Shown here one piece after another: positions 5,346 to 5,958 of a DNA stretch of 5,958 nucleotides (positions are counted from its first letter, which is position 1; each line of letters starts with the position of its first letter). Under the pieces are notes generated by a model that saw only the letters and a program-made list of their open reading frames with translations, ran no database searches and had not been told where the DNA came from. Source of the stretch: an uncultured beta proteobacterium. GTDB lineage: Bacteria; Pseudomonadota; Gammaproteobacteria; Burkholderiales; Burkholderiaceae_B. The stretch spans positions 1-5,958 of the forward strand of contig CAIYWO010000092.1 of assembly GCA_903929925.1 (NCBI GenBank). The letters run 5' to 3'. Position numbers and translations under genes: made by a program.

Positions 5346-5958
5346 TTAGCTAGCCCAAAATACAGCGTACTGCTCTTGTTGATCCGTCCAGTGCTGTGTT
5401 TGCGTAAAGCCTGCTGACAGCAAAAGTTTCGAAAACTTTTCAATTGTCCACTTATACGAATTTTCAGTGTGAATCGTTTCGCCCTTTTGAAAAACACGCT
5501 GATGGCCAGGCCACGACACTTTCACTTCGCGACGCGCCTGCAAATGCATTTCGATGCGCGATTCTTTGACATTGAAATTCGCTAGGTGCTCCCAGTCGCG
5601 CACCTCAAAATCTGCACCAAGCAAGCTATTGACGTGCCGAAGTACATTTAGATTAAAGGCGGCCGTCACACCAAGCTCATCAGCGTACGCGCGCTCTAAC
5701 ACCGCAGCGTCTTTCACGAGGTCTATGCCTATCAGCAAGCCGGAGCCAGGCTGTGCAGCTTTGCATACCGCGACGATACGTTGCAAAAAACCTAACGCCT
5801 GAACAGGATCGAAGTTACCCAGACTAGAGCCTGGGTAGAAAGCAAAGACAGGTTTCGCTAACAGCTGCGCTTGCAGCTCAGGCGCGAACGTTAGTCTGCT
5901 TGAAAAATCCATCCCTACACCGACCATCGGAACCTGAGGATGCTCGCGCTGCAACCGC
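5346..5958 (-). CDS. egtD: L-histidine N-alpha-methyltransferase EgtD (C-terminal two-thirds, cut by window edge)
   Basis: EgtD trimethylates histidine with three SAM molecules to hercynine, the shared precursor of ergothioneine and selenoneine. The frame is open to the right edge and ends in TAA (5348-5346), leaving about 203 residues of a protein usually near 320. The missing N-terminus would hold the first SAM-binding glycine loop. Counting from the codon at 5954, visible EgtD landmarks are FYPGSSLGNFDP (39-50), where the Asn of the GN pair corresponds to the histidine-binding Asn, GIDLVKD (76-82), GVTAAFNLNVL (95-105), ESRIEMHLQAR (131-141) and the E-x-S pair in HTENSYKW (162-169), which contacts the substrate amine in characterised EgtD. 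No frame break is seen. It converges on senA across 12 bp, so it has its own promoter outside the window, perhaps shared with an egtB. It supplies SenA's second substrate. Confidence 0.96.
   Translation of the reverse strand, partial: RLQREHPQVPMVGVGMDFSSRLTFAPELQAQLLAKPVFAFYPGSSLGNFDPVQALGFLQRIVAVCKAAQPGSGLLIGIDLVKDAAVLERAYADELGVTAAFNLNVLRHVNSLLGADFEVRDWEHLANFNVKESRIEMHLQARREVKVSWPGHQRVFQKGETIHTENSYKWTIEKFSKLLLSAGFTQTQHWTDQQEQYAVFWAS

Noticed and set aside
4897..5349. Plus-strand open frame of 150 codons overlapping the 3' half of senA
   Set aside because: It is out of frame with the conserved FGE-type domain of senA and is Arg/Cys/Ser-rich, as expected of a shifted frame.
5554..5802. Plus-strand open frame of 82 codons opposite egtD
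   Set aside because: It is antisense to highly conserved EgtD motifs and has no features of its own.

Overview
The window reads as the chromosome of a Gram-negative bacterium. The best guess is a betaproteobacterium of the Burkholderiales type. This rests on the grouping of sen genes with egtD, SelD residues that match Escherichia coli SelD position for position, and a base composition near half GC by eye. No rRNA or other taxonomic marker is present, so this is an inference.

Layout. Positions 1-572 hold two plus-strand genes that look unrelated to the rest: the 3' end of a probable coiled-coil/membrane-anchor protein (2-175) and a small three-helix membrane protein with a TTG start (210-572). 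From 601 to 4186 there is a tight minus-strand operon, read right to left. It contains a glycosyltransferase-like selenosugar synthase (senB, 3200-4186), a selenide, water dikinase (senC/selD family, 2151-3200) and a fused substrate-binding-protein/permease ABC transporter (601-2151). Each stop codon overlaps the next start by one base (TGATG and TAGTG). Diverging from senB, with only 19 bp between start codons, is senA (4206-5333, plus strand), an EgtB-like non-heme iron enzyme. Facing senA tail to tail across a 12-bp gap is the 3' two-thirds of egtD (5346 to the window edge, minus strand), the histidine N-alpha-methyltransferase.

Together the genes describe the known selenoneine pathway. 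EgtD makes hercynine. SenC makes selenophosphate from selenide and ATP. SenB joins selenium to a UDP-sugar to give a selenosugar. SenA couples the selenosugar to hercynine with oxygen and resolves it to selenoneine, the selenium analogue of ergothioneine. The least expected part is the third gene of the senBC operon. It is a single-chain importer of the glycine betaine/choline/EgtU class, translationally coupled to senC, with no ATPase gene beside it. Since selenoneine, ergothioneine and hercynine are all histidine betaines, it is a good candidate for a dedicated selenoneine-family transporter. That substrate is inferred, not shown.

No mobile elements, CRISPR arrays, tRNA or rRNA genes were seen. 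No intergenic stretch exceeds about 35 bp.
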